Positions 15,079 through 23,927 of a stretch of DNA of 29,646 nt are shown piece by piece (position 1 is the stretch's first letter; each line of letters starts with the position of its first letter). The position numbers were made by a program, and so were the translations under genes. Source of the DNA: CAYUTA01 sp964447605. Lineage in GTDB: Bacteria > Bacillota > Clostridia > Christensenellales > CAG-138. The notes beneath the pieces are model-generated. The model was not told the DNA's origin and ran no database searches. It saw nothing but the letters and a program-made list of their open reading frames with translations. The stretch covers positions 1 to 29,646 of the forward strand of contig CAYUTA010000033.1 of assembly GCA_964447605.1 (NCBI GenBank). Direction: 5' to 3'.

Positions 15079-17594
15079 AGCTGTCGTTTTCCACCCGCGG
15101 TTGGAAAGGGTATTCGTTTGAGGACTATATTGCGGCTGCCCGGGAAATCGGTTTCGGCGGCATTGAGCTGCATGGCTTTGCCGATTCGGAATGGACGCGG
15201 GAGGGCGCGCCGTTTTGCCGGGCCGGCGCGCAGCGGACCGTGCGGCGGCTGTTCGACGAAGGGCTGACGCTGCCCTGCATCGATTCGGTGTGCAACCTCT
15301 CCCAATCGGAGCCCGCGCCTGAGGACGACCGGGAGCTCAACGCCAGCATCCGGCTTGCGCATGATTTCTCGATCCCCTATGTCCGCGTGCGCGCGCTCGA
15401 CGCCTCGGAAGCCGGCATACAGGCCGCAAGGGAACGCGTTGCCCGCTGCCTGCAGACGGCTGCTAAAAAGGGCGTGACGCTGCTTGTGGAAACGGCCGGC
15501 GCGTTTTCCGACACCGCGCGGCTGCGCGATTTTCTTACGGAGTTTGCCGACGGCCACCTTGCCGTGCTGTGGGACTTGCACCATCCGTATTTCGAGCATG
15601 ACGAGGACCCGGAAACGACCATAAAGAACCTCGGCGCGTTTGTAAAGCACGTCCATGTCAAGGATTCGGGGCCGGTGGGCGAACGGCGCGCCTACCGCCT
15701 TGTCGGCGAGGGCGAGCTGCCGCTGGCGGAGCTTGTAACGGCGCTTTCGTCGGTCAACTACAACGGGTTTCTTTCGCTGGAATGGGATCCGCGCTGGATG
15801 CCGGAGTTGAACGACATGGAGAGCGTGCTGGCGCATTTTTTCAACTATATGCAGCGGTTCGGCACGCCCGCGCGCATGCAGCCGCGCCTGTATTGTAACC
15901 GTGCGGGCACGGGCCGCTATGTCTGGCGCAAGGATATCCTCATTGACGCGACGTTTCCCAAAGTGCTCGACCGCATGGCCGACGAGTTCCCGGACCAGTA
16001 TGCGTTTAAATATACCACGCTCGACTATACGCGCACCTATGCGCAGTTTCGCGACGACGTGAACGCCTGCTGCCGCGCGCTGCTCTCGCTCGGCGTGGGC
16101 CCGGGCAGCCATGTCGCCGTGTGGGCGACCAACGTGCCGCAGTGGTACCTTGCGTTTTGGGCCGCGACCAAGATCGGTGCGGTGCTCGTTACCGTCAACA
16201 CGGCCTATAAAATCCATGAGGCGGAGTATCTGCTGCGCCAGTCGGACACGCATACGCTCATCATGGAGGCGGGGCACCGCGACTCTGACTATGCGGCCAT
16301 TGTCCACGAGCTTTGTCCGGAGATGAAAAAAACCATACCCGGGCAGCCGCTGCACAGCCGACGCCTGCCTTTTTTACGCAACATTGTGAGCGTGGGCTTC
16401 CGGCAGGACGGCTGTTTGACGTGGGACGAGATGATGGCGCGATCCGAGCGCATACCCATCGAGGAGGTGCACCGCCTTGCCGCGGCGGTCGATCCCAACA
16501 ACGTGTGCAACATGCAGTACACCTCCGGCACGACCGGGTTTCCCAAGGGCGTGATGCTCACGCACTACAACATTGTCAACAACGGCAAGTGCATCGGCGA
16601 TCGCATGGATCTTTCCACAGCCGACCGCCTGATGGTTCAGGTGCCCATGTTCCACTGCTTCGGCATGGTGCTGGCCATGACGGCCGCCATGACGCACGGA
16701 ACGACGCTGCTGCCGCTGCCCTACTTTTCCCCCAAGCCCGCGCTGGCCTGCGTCAATGCCGAGCGCATCACCTGCTTCCACGGCGTGCCGACGATGTTCA
16801 TCGCCATGCTGGAGCACCCGGACTTTGCCAACACGGATTTCTCCTGCATGCGCACGGGCATCATGGCCGGCAGCCCCTGCCCGGTCACCGTGATGCAGGA
16901 TGTGGTGGATATGATGCATATGAACGAGATCGTCATTGTTTACGGCCAGACGGAGGCTTCGCCCGGCTGTACGATGAGCTCGACCGACGACCCGCTCGAG
17001 GTGCGCGTTTCCACGGTCGGCCGCGCCATGCCGGAGATCGAATGCCGCATCCTCGACCCGGAGACGGGCAACGAACTGCCTGACGGCGGGATCGGCGAGT
17101 TCGTTGCGCGCGGATACAACATCATGAAGGGCTATTATAAGATGCCGCGCGCTACGCGCGCAGCCATCGACGCCGACGGCTGGCTGCATACGGGCGACCT
17201 CGCCTGCCGCACGCCGGAGGGTAATTTCCGCATCACCGGCAGGCTCAAGGACATGATTATCCGTGGCGGCGAGAACATCTATCCCAAGGAGATCGAGGAA
17301 TTTCTTTATACGCACAAAAAGGTGAGGGACGTGCAGGTCATCGGCGTGCCGGATGCACAGTATGGCGAGGAGATCATGGCCTGCATCATCCTCAAGGACG
17401 GCGAGACGGCCACGCCGCAGGAGATACAGGACTTCGTGCGCGCCAGCATGGCCAGGCATAAGGTGCCGCGATATGTGGACTTCGTGGCCGCGTTCCCGAT
17501 GAACGTCGCGGGCAAGATTCTCAAATACAAGATGCGCGAGGAAGCCATCGAGAAGCTCAGGCTCCAAAGGGAGGCCGGAATTGTCACCGCATGA
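15075..17594 (+). CDS. Fusion: xylose-isomerase-like TIM barrel plus AMP-forming acyl-CoA ligase
   Basis: An 839-residue two-domain protein. Residues 1 to about 270 form a sugar-phosphate isomerase/epimerase-like barrel with probable metal ligands in LLVETAG, VLWDLHHP, KHVHVKDS and SLEWDP. From about residue 285 it is an AMP-binding acyl-CoA ligase: TSGTTGFPKG (483-492), YGQTEAS, the hinge-region stretch ITGRLKDMIIRGGENIYP, and catalytic K814 in NVAGKILKYK. The ligase should activate a carboxylic acid to its acyl-AMP and then CoA ester. The barrel's role is unknown. The frame is continuous and the start overlaps the LeuA-like stop, so the fusion is not an artefact of an obvious frameshift. 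Leucine T-box control suggests isovalerate as a substrate, which is an inference. Confidence 0.88.
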   Translation: MKLSFSTRGWKGYSFEDYIAAAREIGFGGIELHGFADSEWTREGAPFCRAGAQRTVRRLFDEGLTLPCIDSVCNLSQSEPAPEDDRELNASIRLAHDFSIPYVRVRALDASEAGIQAARERVARCLQTAAKKGVTLLVETAGAFSDTARLRDFLTEFADGHLAVLWDLHHPYFEHDEDPETTIKNLGAFVKHVHVKDSGPVGERRAYRLVGEGELPLAELVTALSSVNYNGFLSLEWDPRWMPELNDMESVLAHFFNYMQRFGTPARMQPRLYCNRAGTGRYVWRKDILIDATFPKVLDRMADEFPDQYAFKYTTLDYTRTYAQFRDDVNACCRALLSLGVGPGSHVAVWATNVPQWYLAFWAATKIGAVLVTVNTAYKIHEAEYLLRQSDTHTLIMEAGHRDSDYAAIVHELCPEMKKTIPGQPLHSRRLPFLRNIVSVGFRQDGCLTWDEMMARSERIPIEEVHRLAAAVDPNNVCNMQYTSGTTGFPKGVMLTHYNIVNNGKCIGDRMDLSTADRLMVQVPMFHCFGMVLAMTAAMTHGTTLLPLPYFSPKPALACVNAERITCFHGVPTMFIAMLEHPDFANTDFSCMRTGIMAGSPCPVTVMQDVVDMMHMNEIVIVYGQTEASPGCTMSSTDDPLEVRVSTVGRAMPEIECRILDPETGNELPDGGIGEFVARGYNIMKGYYKMPRATRAAIDADGWLHTGDLACRTPEGNFRITGRLKDMIIRGGENIYPKEIEEFLYTHKKVRDVQVIGVPDAQYGEEIMACIILKDGETATPQEIQDFVRASMARHKVPRYVDFVAAFPMNVAGKILKYKMREEAIEKLRLQREAGIVTA

Positions 17595-17640
17595 CGGGGG
17601 CAGTCCGCGTGACCGTGCGGCGGGGAGGGGGGGAGCACAT

Positions 17641-18456
17641 ATGAGACGCATCATCGACTCGCACTGCCATATTTACCCGGACGCCATTGCGGAGCGCGCA
17701 TCCGCGGCCATCGGAAGGTTCTATGATATTCCGATGGTGTTTGACGGACGGGTGGAGACGCTCCTTGACGAAGGGCGGCATGCGGGAATTTTACACTTTG
17801 TCATCAGCTCCGTTGCCACAACGCCGCATCAGGTTGCGGCGGTCAATGCCTTTATTGCCGCGCAGGTGCGCGCGCACCCCGGCGTGCTGACGGGGCTTGG
17901 CACGCTGCACCCCGATAGCGGGGATATGGCGGGGGATATCCGCCATTTAACGGAGCTGGGGCTTGCCGGAGTGAAGCTGCATCCCGATATGCTCGGCGTT
18001 CCTGTAGATGATCCGCGTTTTCTGCGGATGTTCGCCCTGTGCGAGGGAAGGCTGCCGGTGCTGTGCCACTTTGGAGACAGTCGGTTCGATTGCACCAATC
18101 CAAACCGCACCGCGCGCGTGCTTGCTGCGTTCCCCGCCCTGATTATGACCGGCGCGCACTTTGGCGGCTGGTCGCTTTGGAAGGATGCGGTTAAGACGCT
18201 TGCGCAGTATCCCAATCTGCTGACGGACTGCTCCTCGGCACTGTATGCGATGACCCCGCAGGAAGCCCGGGAGACAATCGAGGCATACGGCGCAAACCGC
18301 GTGCTGTTCGGCACGGATTATCCCATGTGGCGCGCGGACGGGGAGCTTGCCCGTTTCGACGCGCTGGAGCTCGCGCCGGAGGCGCGCGAGGCTATTCTGT
18401 GGGGAAATGCCGCGCGGCTTTACGGCGTTCAGGAGGGCGGGCCTCCGATCGGATGA
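17641..18456 (+). CDS. Amidohydrolase-2 family metal-dependent hydrolase
   Basis: A 271-residue TIM-barrel hydrolase. Metal-site motifs are DSHCHIYP (H8, H10), GVKLHPD, LCHFGD, GAHFGGW and FGTDYPMW (D226), the pattern of amidohydrolase family 2 enzymes (decarboxylases and lactone or amide hydrolases). Start 17641 is chosen because it has a GGAGGGGGGGAG ribosome binding site and begins right at the conserved N-terminus. It is the third gene of the leucine T-box unit, 46 bases after the ligase. The substrate is not known. It may act on the product of the barrel domain encoded before it, but that is a guess. Confidence 0.85.
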   Translation: MRRIIDSHCHIYPDAIAERASAAIGRFYDIPMVFDGRVETLLDEGRHAGILHFVISSVATTPHQVAAVNAFIAAQVRAHPGVLTGLGTLHPDSGDMAGDIRHLTELGLAGVKLHPDMLGVPVDDPRFLRMFALCEGRLPVLCHFGDSRFDCTNPNRTARVLAAFPALIMTGAHFGGWSLWKDAVKTLAQYPNLLTDCSSALYAMTPQEARETIEAYGANRVLFGTDYPMWRADGELARFDALELAPEAREAILWGNAARLYGVQEGGPPIG

Positions 18457-18540
18457 CGCCGAATACCGGGGAAGGCGGAGCGGGCCTGCCAAAGCACAAA
18501 GTTTTGTATAACGCCGCATAAATCCATTTGCGAAAAATGG

Positions 18541-18569
18541 TTGACAAATGGGGAAACGGTTGCTATGAT
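18541..18569 (+). promoter_or_regulatory. Promoter of T-box unit 2
   Basis: Perfect TTGACA -35 (18541-18546), 17-base spacer and TATGAT -10 (18564-18569). It makes the second ligase gene an independent transcription unit. Confidence 0.85.
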
Positions 18570-18576
18570 ATAGAAT

Positions 18577-18863
18577 AATTTCATACAGTGCAAAGGCTGT
18601 GACGAAGACGGACGAACGCGCCGCATCAAGAGAGCCGGGGAGGGTGGAAGCCCGGCGGTTGGCAACTTCATGCATCCCATCCCTTCCGAGCCGAAGGTCC
18701 CAAAGCGCAGGGCGCGAGTAGGGCTTTCCGTGATTGCTGCGTAAAGGCAAAGGGCTTGTTGGAGCCCGTCGAGCGGCGCCGGTTCGGTGCAACTTGAGTG
18801 GTACCGCGGGGGATAACAAAGGGTTATAACTCGTCTCAAAGGAGTTTGAGGCGAGTTTTTTAT
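18577..18863 (+). ncRNA. T-box riboswitch, isoleucine specifier (ATC) by register
   Basis: A complete T-box leader. The stem I kink-turn has six bases TGTGAC opposite CGA, closed by GGC/GCC (18595-18597 with 18690-18692), then helix GAAG/CTTC (18604-18607 with 18683-18686), AGAGAG bulge and apical GAGGGTGGAAG loop. Using the same register as the other two leaders (four-base helix, one spacer base, specifier) gives ATC at 18679-18681, an isoleucine codon. The spacer base is C18682 instead of the usual purine, so the call is less certain than the others; CCC (Pro) is the main alternative reading. The T-box core GAGTGGTACCGCGG is at 18796-18809, and the terminator stem AACTCGTCTCAAA/TTTGAGGCGAGTT with a T-run spans 18828-18862. 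Confidence 0.85.
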
Positions 18864-18881
18864 TTTGTCAGGAGGTTGCTT

Positions 18882-21152
18882 ATGGAAATGGGCGGAATCA
18901 ACCATCAACTGCTGGACATTGCGTACCGCATCCGCGAGATGCGTGAGATTTCCGGCTATACGCGCGAGGAGATGGCGCTGAAAACGGACGTAACCTTGAC
19001 GAGATACGTGGATTATGAAGCGGGGCGGATCGACTTTCCGTTTACGTTCATTCATAAATGCGCGTTGGCGTTTCATATTGGCATCACCGACCTGCTGGAG
19101 GGTGAAAGCGCCCGCTTGTCCTCCTATGCGGTGACGCGCCGCGGGCAGGGGCAGCGCGCGGCCAAGGAGGACGGCATTGAGATTGCCAGCCTTGCGCCCA
19201 TGTTCCGAAACAAGATTGCCGAGCCGTACTGGGTGCGCTACGATTATTTCGAGTCCCAGCAGCACCGGCCCATCCACCTGACGACACACAACGGGCAGGA
19301 GTTCGACCTGGTGCTCAGCGGCTCGCTCAAGGTGCAGATCGGCGAGCATGCCGAGGTGCTCAACGAAGGCGACAGCATCTACTATAACAGCTCGACGCCG
19401 CACGGTATGATTGCGGTGGGCGGGCAGGAGTGCCTGTTTCTTGCGGTCGTTCTGCCGGGCGAGGGCGGGGAGGACGCCGGGGCGCTGCACGAGAGCATTG
19501 TGGCAGCGCGCAGGTCGGAGGACTACGTCTGCAACCGGTTTGTCTGCACGCGCGAGGATGCGCGCGGCGCGCTGGAAAGCATCTCGTTTGAAAATGCCGA
19601 AAGATTCAACTTTGCCTTTGATATCGTCGACGAGATTGCAAAGAAGACGCCGGATAAGCTGGCGCTGCTGCATGTGGATAAGGACGGGACGGAGCGGCGG
19701 TTCACGTTTGCGGACATGTCCCGTGCGTCGAACCGGTGCGCGAACTATTTCAAATCCTGCGGCATTGGCAGGGGAGACCGGGTCATGCTGGTGCTCAAAC
19801 GGCATTATCAGTTCTGGTTTGCCATGCTGGCGCTGCATAAGCTGGGGGCGGTGGCCATCCCCGCCACGTACCAGCTGCAGGCGCACGACTATACCTACCG
19901 CTATCAGGCGGCGGGCGTTTCAGCCGTCGTCTGCACGGCGGAAGGGGATGCCGCGCATCAGGCGGAGCTGGGCGCGGAGGGCTGCCCGGAGCTGAGAACC
20001 AAAGTATTGGTCAATGGCCGCCGCGAGGGCTGGCGTAGCTTTGACGAGGAGTATGCGATGTTCCGCGGCAGCTTTGAACGCACGGCGGATACCGCCTGCG
20101 GCAACGACACGATGCTGATGTTCTTTACCAGCGGCACGACCGGGTATCCCAAGATTGCCGCGCACAGCTACCGCTATGCGCTCAGCCATTTTGTCACGGC
20201 GAAGTACTGGCACTGCGTGTATTCCGACGGGCTGCACCTGACGATTTCCGATACGGGCTGGGGCAAGGCGCTCTGGGGCAAGTTCTACGGCCAGTGGCTG
20301 TGCGAGGCCGCGGTGGCCGCGTTTGAATTCGACCGTTTCGACGCAAGGCGTCTGCTTCCGATGCTTGGCAAATACGGCGTGACCTCGTTGTGCGCGCCGC
20401 CGACGATCTACCGCATGATAATCAAGGAGGAGCTCGGCCGGTATGACTTCTCCACAATCCGCCATGTGACCACCGCGGGCGAGGCGCTCAACCCCGAGGT
20501 GTTTACCCAGTTTGAAAGAGCGACCGGGCTGAGGATTATGGAGGGGTTTGGCCAGACGGAAACAACGCTGATTCTGGCCAACCTTGTCGGCGCGGCGTCC
20601 AAACCGGGCGCGATGGGCAGGCCGGTGCCGCCTTGGCGCGTAGATCTTGTCACGGAGGAAGGCGCGCCTGCGGAACTGGGCGAGCCCGGCGAAATTGTTC
20701 TGCATGTGGACGGAGAAACGCCGGACGGCCTGTTTTCCGGCTATTATCGCGACGAAGCGCAAACGCTTGCGGCGCGCCATGACGGACTGTATCATACGGG
20801 CGACCTTGCCTGGCGAGACGAGGACGGGTATTACTGGTACGTAGGCCGCAAGGACGACGTGATTAAGTCCTCCGGCTACCGCATCGGGCCGTTTGAGATC
20901 GAAAGCACGATTATGGAACTGCCGTACGTGCTCGAATGCGGCGTGTCCGCGGCGCCGGACGAGGTGCGCGGGCAGGTGGTGAAGGCCAGCGTGGTGCTCA
21001 CCCGCGGCACGGAGGCCACCGAGGCGCTGAAAAAGGAGATTCAGGACTATGTGAAAGCGCGAACCGCTCCGTATAAATATCCAAGAATTGTGGAGTTTCG
21101 CGAGGAGCTGCCCAAAACCATCAGCGGGAAGATCATCCGGCGGCAGCTGTAG
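18882..21152 (+). CDS. HTH-cupin-acyl-CoA ligase fusion (isoleucine T-box unit)
   Basis: A 756-residue three-part protein. Residues about 8-70 are an XRE-type helix-turn-helix, about 100-190 a cupin fold (HLTTHNGQEFD, SSTPHGMIAV), and about 210-756 an AMP-forming acyl-CoA ligase. Ligase motifs are TSGTTGYPK (416-424), GFGQTETT, YHTGDLAWRDEDGYYWYVGR and catalytic K750 in TISGKIIRRQL. The XRE-cupin pair is usually a stand-alone repressor; here it is joined to the enzyme, so the protein could bind DNA or simply use the domains to sense a ligand. Start 18882 has an AGGAGG site; upstream in-frame sequence lies in the riboswitch. It is the only gene of this unit. T-box control suggests that the acid it activates leads to isoleucine, for example 2-methylbutyrate. 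Confidence 0.88.
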   Translation: MEMGGINHQLLDIAYRIREMREISGYTREEMALKTDVTLTRYVDYEAGRIDFPFTFIHKCALAFHIGITDLLEGESARLSSYAVTRRGQGQRAAKEDGIEIASLAPMFRNKIAEPYWVRYDYFESQQHRPIHLTTHNGQEFDLVLSGSLKVQIGEHAEVLNEGDSIYYNSSTPHGMIAVGGQECLFLAVVLPGEGGEDAGALHESIVAARRSEDYVCNRFVCTREDARGALESISFENAERFNFAFDIVDEIAKKTPDKLALLHVDKDGTERRFTFADMSRASNRCANYFKSCGIGRGDRVMLVLKRHYQFWFAMLALHKLGAVAIPATYQLQAHDYTYRYQAAGVSAVVCTAEGDAAHQAELGAEGCPELRTKVLVNGRREGWRSFDEEYAMFRGSFERTADTACGNDTMLMFFTSGTTGYPKIAAHSYRYALSHFVTAKYWHCVYSDGLHLTISDTGWGKALWGKFYGQWLCEAAVAAFEFDRFDARRLLPMLGKYGVTSLCAPPTIYRMIIKEELGRYDFSTIRHVTTAGEALNPEVFTQFERATGLRIMEGFGQTETTLILANLVGAASKPGAMGRPVPPWRVDLVTEEGAPAELGEPGEIVLHVDGETPDGLFSGYYRDEAQTLAARHDGLYHTGDLAWRDEDGYYWYVGRKDDVIKSSGYRIGPFEIESTIMELPYVLECGVSAAPDEVRGQVVKASVVLTRGTEATEALKKEIQDYVKARTAPYKYPRIVEFREELPKTISGKIIRRQL

Positions 21153-21260
21153 GCTTGATTCCGTCGACCAATTGCGGTTTACCGACGGGAAGCGCTGCTG
21201 CGGGATTTTGACATGCGGGGCATAAAAATGCGGTTATCCTGAAAAACTGCGCGCGGAACC

Positions 21261-21289
21261 TTGACAACGCATATTATATATGATAATCT
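21261..21289 (+). promoter_or_regulatory. Promoter of T-box unit 3
   Basis: Perfect TTGACA -35 (21261-21266) with either TAATCT (21284-21289, 17-base spacer) or the better-matching GATAAT (21282-21287, 15-base spacer) as -10, in a strongly AT-rich stretch. Confidence 0.7.
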
Positions 21290-21296
21290 GAATAAA

Positions 21297-21591
21297 ATTG
21301 ATCAAAGGCGACGACGGAAAGGGCCTTGACGGACTGTTTTTCAGAGAACCGGCGGTTGGTGCGAGCCGGGAAAACGGGGTCAAGCGCATGTAGTTCCTGA
21401 GCCGGAGGGAAGAAAGCCCTGCTTTTTGGCAAGTAGAACCCTCCCGTGTATGCGGCGTTACGGCATAGGGCTTGATGGAGCCTGAAGAGCGGCAACGGCG
21501 GCGACGCCGCTGCAATTTGAGTGGTACCGCGGGTAATGGATACAATTGCCCGTCTCAAAGATTATCAGGATAATCTTGGGGCGGGCTTTTT
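21297..21591 (+). ncRNA. T-box riboswitch, valine specifier (GTA)
   Basis: A complete T-box leader. The kink-turn has GACGAC opposite TGA, closed by GGC/GCC (21307-21309 with 21401-21403). It continues with helix GGAA/TTCC (21316-21319 with 21394-21397), upper helix CTTGAC/GTCAAG (21325-21330 with 21379-21384), a CAGAGA bulge and the apical GGTTGGTGCGAG loop. The three specifier bases before G21393 are GTA (21390-21392), a valine codon. The nine-base 3' side of the loop has the same length as in the well-studied glyQS leader. T-box core GAGTGGTACCGCGG is at 21519-21532 and the terminator (GCCCGTCTCAAAGATTATC with its complement, then five T) is at 21548-21591. Confidence 0.9.
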
Positions 21592-21620
21592 GATTGCCCC
21601 GGAAACGGAGAGAGACCAAA

Positions 21621-23909
21621 ATGGAACGTACGACGGGACTCAACTATCAACTGCAGGAGATGGCGGCGCGCATCCGTGAACTGCGCGAGATTTCAGGCCT
21701 TTCGGCCGACGAGATGGCGCTTAGAACCGGCGTATCCAAAGAGGAGTACATTGCGTGCGAGTATGGCGCGCACGACTTTAGCTTTGCGTTCATCTACCGG
21801 TGCGCAATGGCGTTCCATGTCAACGTGACCGATATCATCGAGGGCACGAGCCCCACGCTGAAGGGGTATACCATCACGCGCAGCGGGGAGGGCGCGCGCA
21901 TCGAGCAAGCGCACGGCATGGTGTACTACAACCTGGCCGCGCCGTTTAAAAACCGTATCTCAGAGCCGCTGTACGTGCAGTGCGCATACTCGCAGGATGC
22001 TGAGCGCGGCGACATCGAGCTGACCACCCACGAAGGGCAGGAGTGCGACCTCGTCATCCGCGGCACGCTGAAGCTGCAGATCGGCGCGCATACCGAAATT
22101 CTGCATCCGGGCGACTGCGCTTATTACGACAGCTCGGTTCCGCACGGCATGATCGCGGTAAACGGCGAGGACTGCGCGTTCTATGCCATCGTGCTGAACC
22201 CAACCGGCTACAAGGGCGGCGGCGAGGTCGGGGCGCAGCTGAATCCGGCGGCCGAACCGGACGGCCTGCAAAGCCGACGGCGCATCTATCACCGGTTCAT
22301 CCATCCTGTGAAGGATGAGGCGGGCGCGCTGCAGTCGCTTTCGTTTGAAAACGAGGAGACGTTCAACTTCTCGTTCGACATTGTGGACGGACTTGCTGAA
22401 AAATGTCCGGATAAGCTGGCCATGATCCACATCGCCAGGGACGGGACCGAGCGGCGGTTTACGTTTGCGGACATGAAGCGCGCCTCCTCGCAGTGCGCGA
22501 ACTATTTCAAGTCCCTCGGCATCCGGCGCGGCGACCGGGTCATGCTGGCGCTGAAAAGGCATTATCAGTTCTGGTTTGCGCTGCTGGGGCTGCATAAGCT
22601 GGGCGCGGTGGCCATCCCCGCCACGCATCTGCTCCAAGCGCACGACTATGAATATCGCTTTGAAAAGGCGGGCGTAAGCGCTATCCTCTGCACGGCGGAC
22701 GGCGACGCGGCGCAGCAGGCGGAGCTTGCCGCGGCAGGCTGCCCCCTGCTGAAAACAAAAATTCTCGTGGGCGGAAGCAGGCCGGGCTGGCGCAGTTTTG
22801 ACGAGGAGTACACGGCCTATTCCGGCCGGTTCGCGCGGGCGCAGGACGCGCCCTGCGGACACGAGCTGATGCTGATGTTTTTTACCAGCGGCACCACCGG
22901 TCAGCCCAAGGTGGCCGCGCATAATTTCAAATATCCGCTCGGCCACTTCATCACGGCCAAATACTGGCAGTGCGTGGACCCGGACGGGCTGCACCTGACC
23001 ATCTCCGACACGGGCTGGGCCAAGGCCCTGTGGGGTAAGCTTTACGGCCAGTGGCTATGCGAGGCGGCGGTGTTTGTGTATGATTTCGACCGTTTTGAGG
23101 CGGCGGACATCCTGCCGATGTTCAAGCGCTACGGCATCACGACGTTTTGCGCGCCGCCCACGATGTACCGCATGCTCATCAAGGAGGAATTGCGCAACTA
23201 TGACCTGACGAGCGTCAAGCATGCGACCATTGCGGGCGAGGCGCTCAACCCGGAGGTGTTCCGGCAGATGGAAAAGGCCACGGGGCTTAAGGTAATGGAG
23301 GGGTTCGGGCAGTCGGAAACGACGCTTGTCATTGGAAACCTGCGCGGCGGCGCGCATAAGATCGGCTCAATGGGCAGGCCGGTGCCGCTGTACGACGTGG
23401 ACCTTGTCGACCAGCAGGGCAACAGCGTGGGCGTGGGCGTCAACGGCGAAATCGTCATCCGCATTGAAGGAGGCGACCCATGCGGGCTGATCGCGGAATA
23501 TTACCGCGACGAGGGGAACACGCATTCCGCCAAGCACGGCGGGTTATACCATACTGGCGACCTTGCCTGGCGCGACGAGGATGGATATTACTGGTATGTG
23601 GGCCGCAAGGACGACGTGATCAAGTCCTCCGGCTACCGCATCGGGCCGTTCGAGATTGAGAATGTGCTCATGGAGTTGCCGTACGTGCTCGAATGCGGCG
23701 TGTCCGCGGCGCCCGACGAGGTGCGCGGCCAGGTGGTGAAGGCGAGCATTGTGCTGACGCGCGGCACGGACGGCACCGAGGAACTGAAAAAGGAGATACA
23801 AGCCTATGTCAAGCAACACACCGCGCCCTATAAATATCCGCGTATCGTGGAGTTTCGGGAGGCGCTGCCCAAAACGACCAGCGGGAAGATCATCCGCGCG
23901 GCGCTGTAG
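21621..23909 (+). CDS. HTH-cupin-acyl-CoA ligase fusion (valine T-box unit)
   Basis: A 762-residue paralogue of the preceding ligase with the same order: XRE helix-turn-helix (about 8-72), cupin (about 105-195, ELTTHEGQECD and SSVPHGMIAV), and AMP-forming ligase with TSGTTGQPK (422-430), GFGQSETT, YVGRKDDVIKSSGYRIGP and catalytic K756 in TTSGKIIRAAL. The two proteins match closely through most of the ligase and especially near the C-terminus, showing an ancient tandem duplication that included the riboswitch. Start 21621 follows a GGAG site. It leads the long operon with the ferredoxin oxidoreductase and aminotransferase. The valine specifier suggests isobutyrate as substrate (inference). Confidence 0.88.
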   Translation: MERTTGLNYQLQEMAARIRELREISGLSADEMALRTGVSKEEYIACEYGAHDFSFAFIYRCAMAFHVNVTDIIEGTSPTLKGYTITRSGEGARIEQAHGMVYYNLAAPFKNRISEPLYVQCAYSQDAERGDIELTTHEGQECDLVIRGTLKLQIGAHTEILHPGDCAYYDSSVPHGMIAVNGEDCAFYAIVLNPTGYKGGGEVGAQLNPAAEPDGLQSRRRIYHRFIHPVKDEAGALQSLSFENEETFNFSFDIVDGLAEKCPDKLAMIHIARDGTERRFTFADMKRASSQCANYFKSLGIRRGDRVMLALKRHYQFWFALLGLHKLGAVAIPATHLLQAHDYEYRFEKAGVSAILCTADGDAAQQAELAAAGCPLLKTKILVGGSRPGWRSFDEEYTAYSGRFARAQDAPCGHELMLMFFTSGTTGQPKVAAHNFKYPLGHFITAKYWQCVDPDGLHLTISDTGWAKALWGKLYGQWLCEAAVFVYDFDRFEAADILPMFKRYGITTFCAPPTMYRMLIKEELRNYDLTSVKHATIAGEALNPEVFRQMEKATGLKVMEGFGQSETTLVIGNLRGGAHKIGSMGRPVPLYDVDLVDQQGNSVGVGVNGEIVIRIEGGDPCGLIAEYYRDEGNTHSAKHGGLYHTGDLAWRDEDGYYWYVGRKDDVIKSSGYRIGPFEIENVLMELPYVLECGVSAAPDEVRGQVVKASIVLTRGTDGTEELKKEIQAYVKQHTAPYKYPRIVEFREALPKTTSGKIIRAAL

Positions 23910-23927
23910 CGGCGCGGGAGGCGGCGG

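Noticed and set aside
15054..17654. Two long leftward open frames (15054-16355 and 16374-17654)
   Set aside because: They are shadows of the GC-rich ligase fusion; the products are Arg/His-rich with no family resemblance.
18429..19886. 485-codon leftward open frame
   Set aside because: It covers the riboswitch and the HTH-cupin domain, whose motifs are convincing on the + strand.
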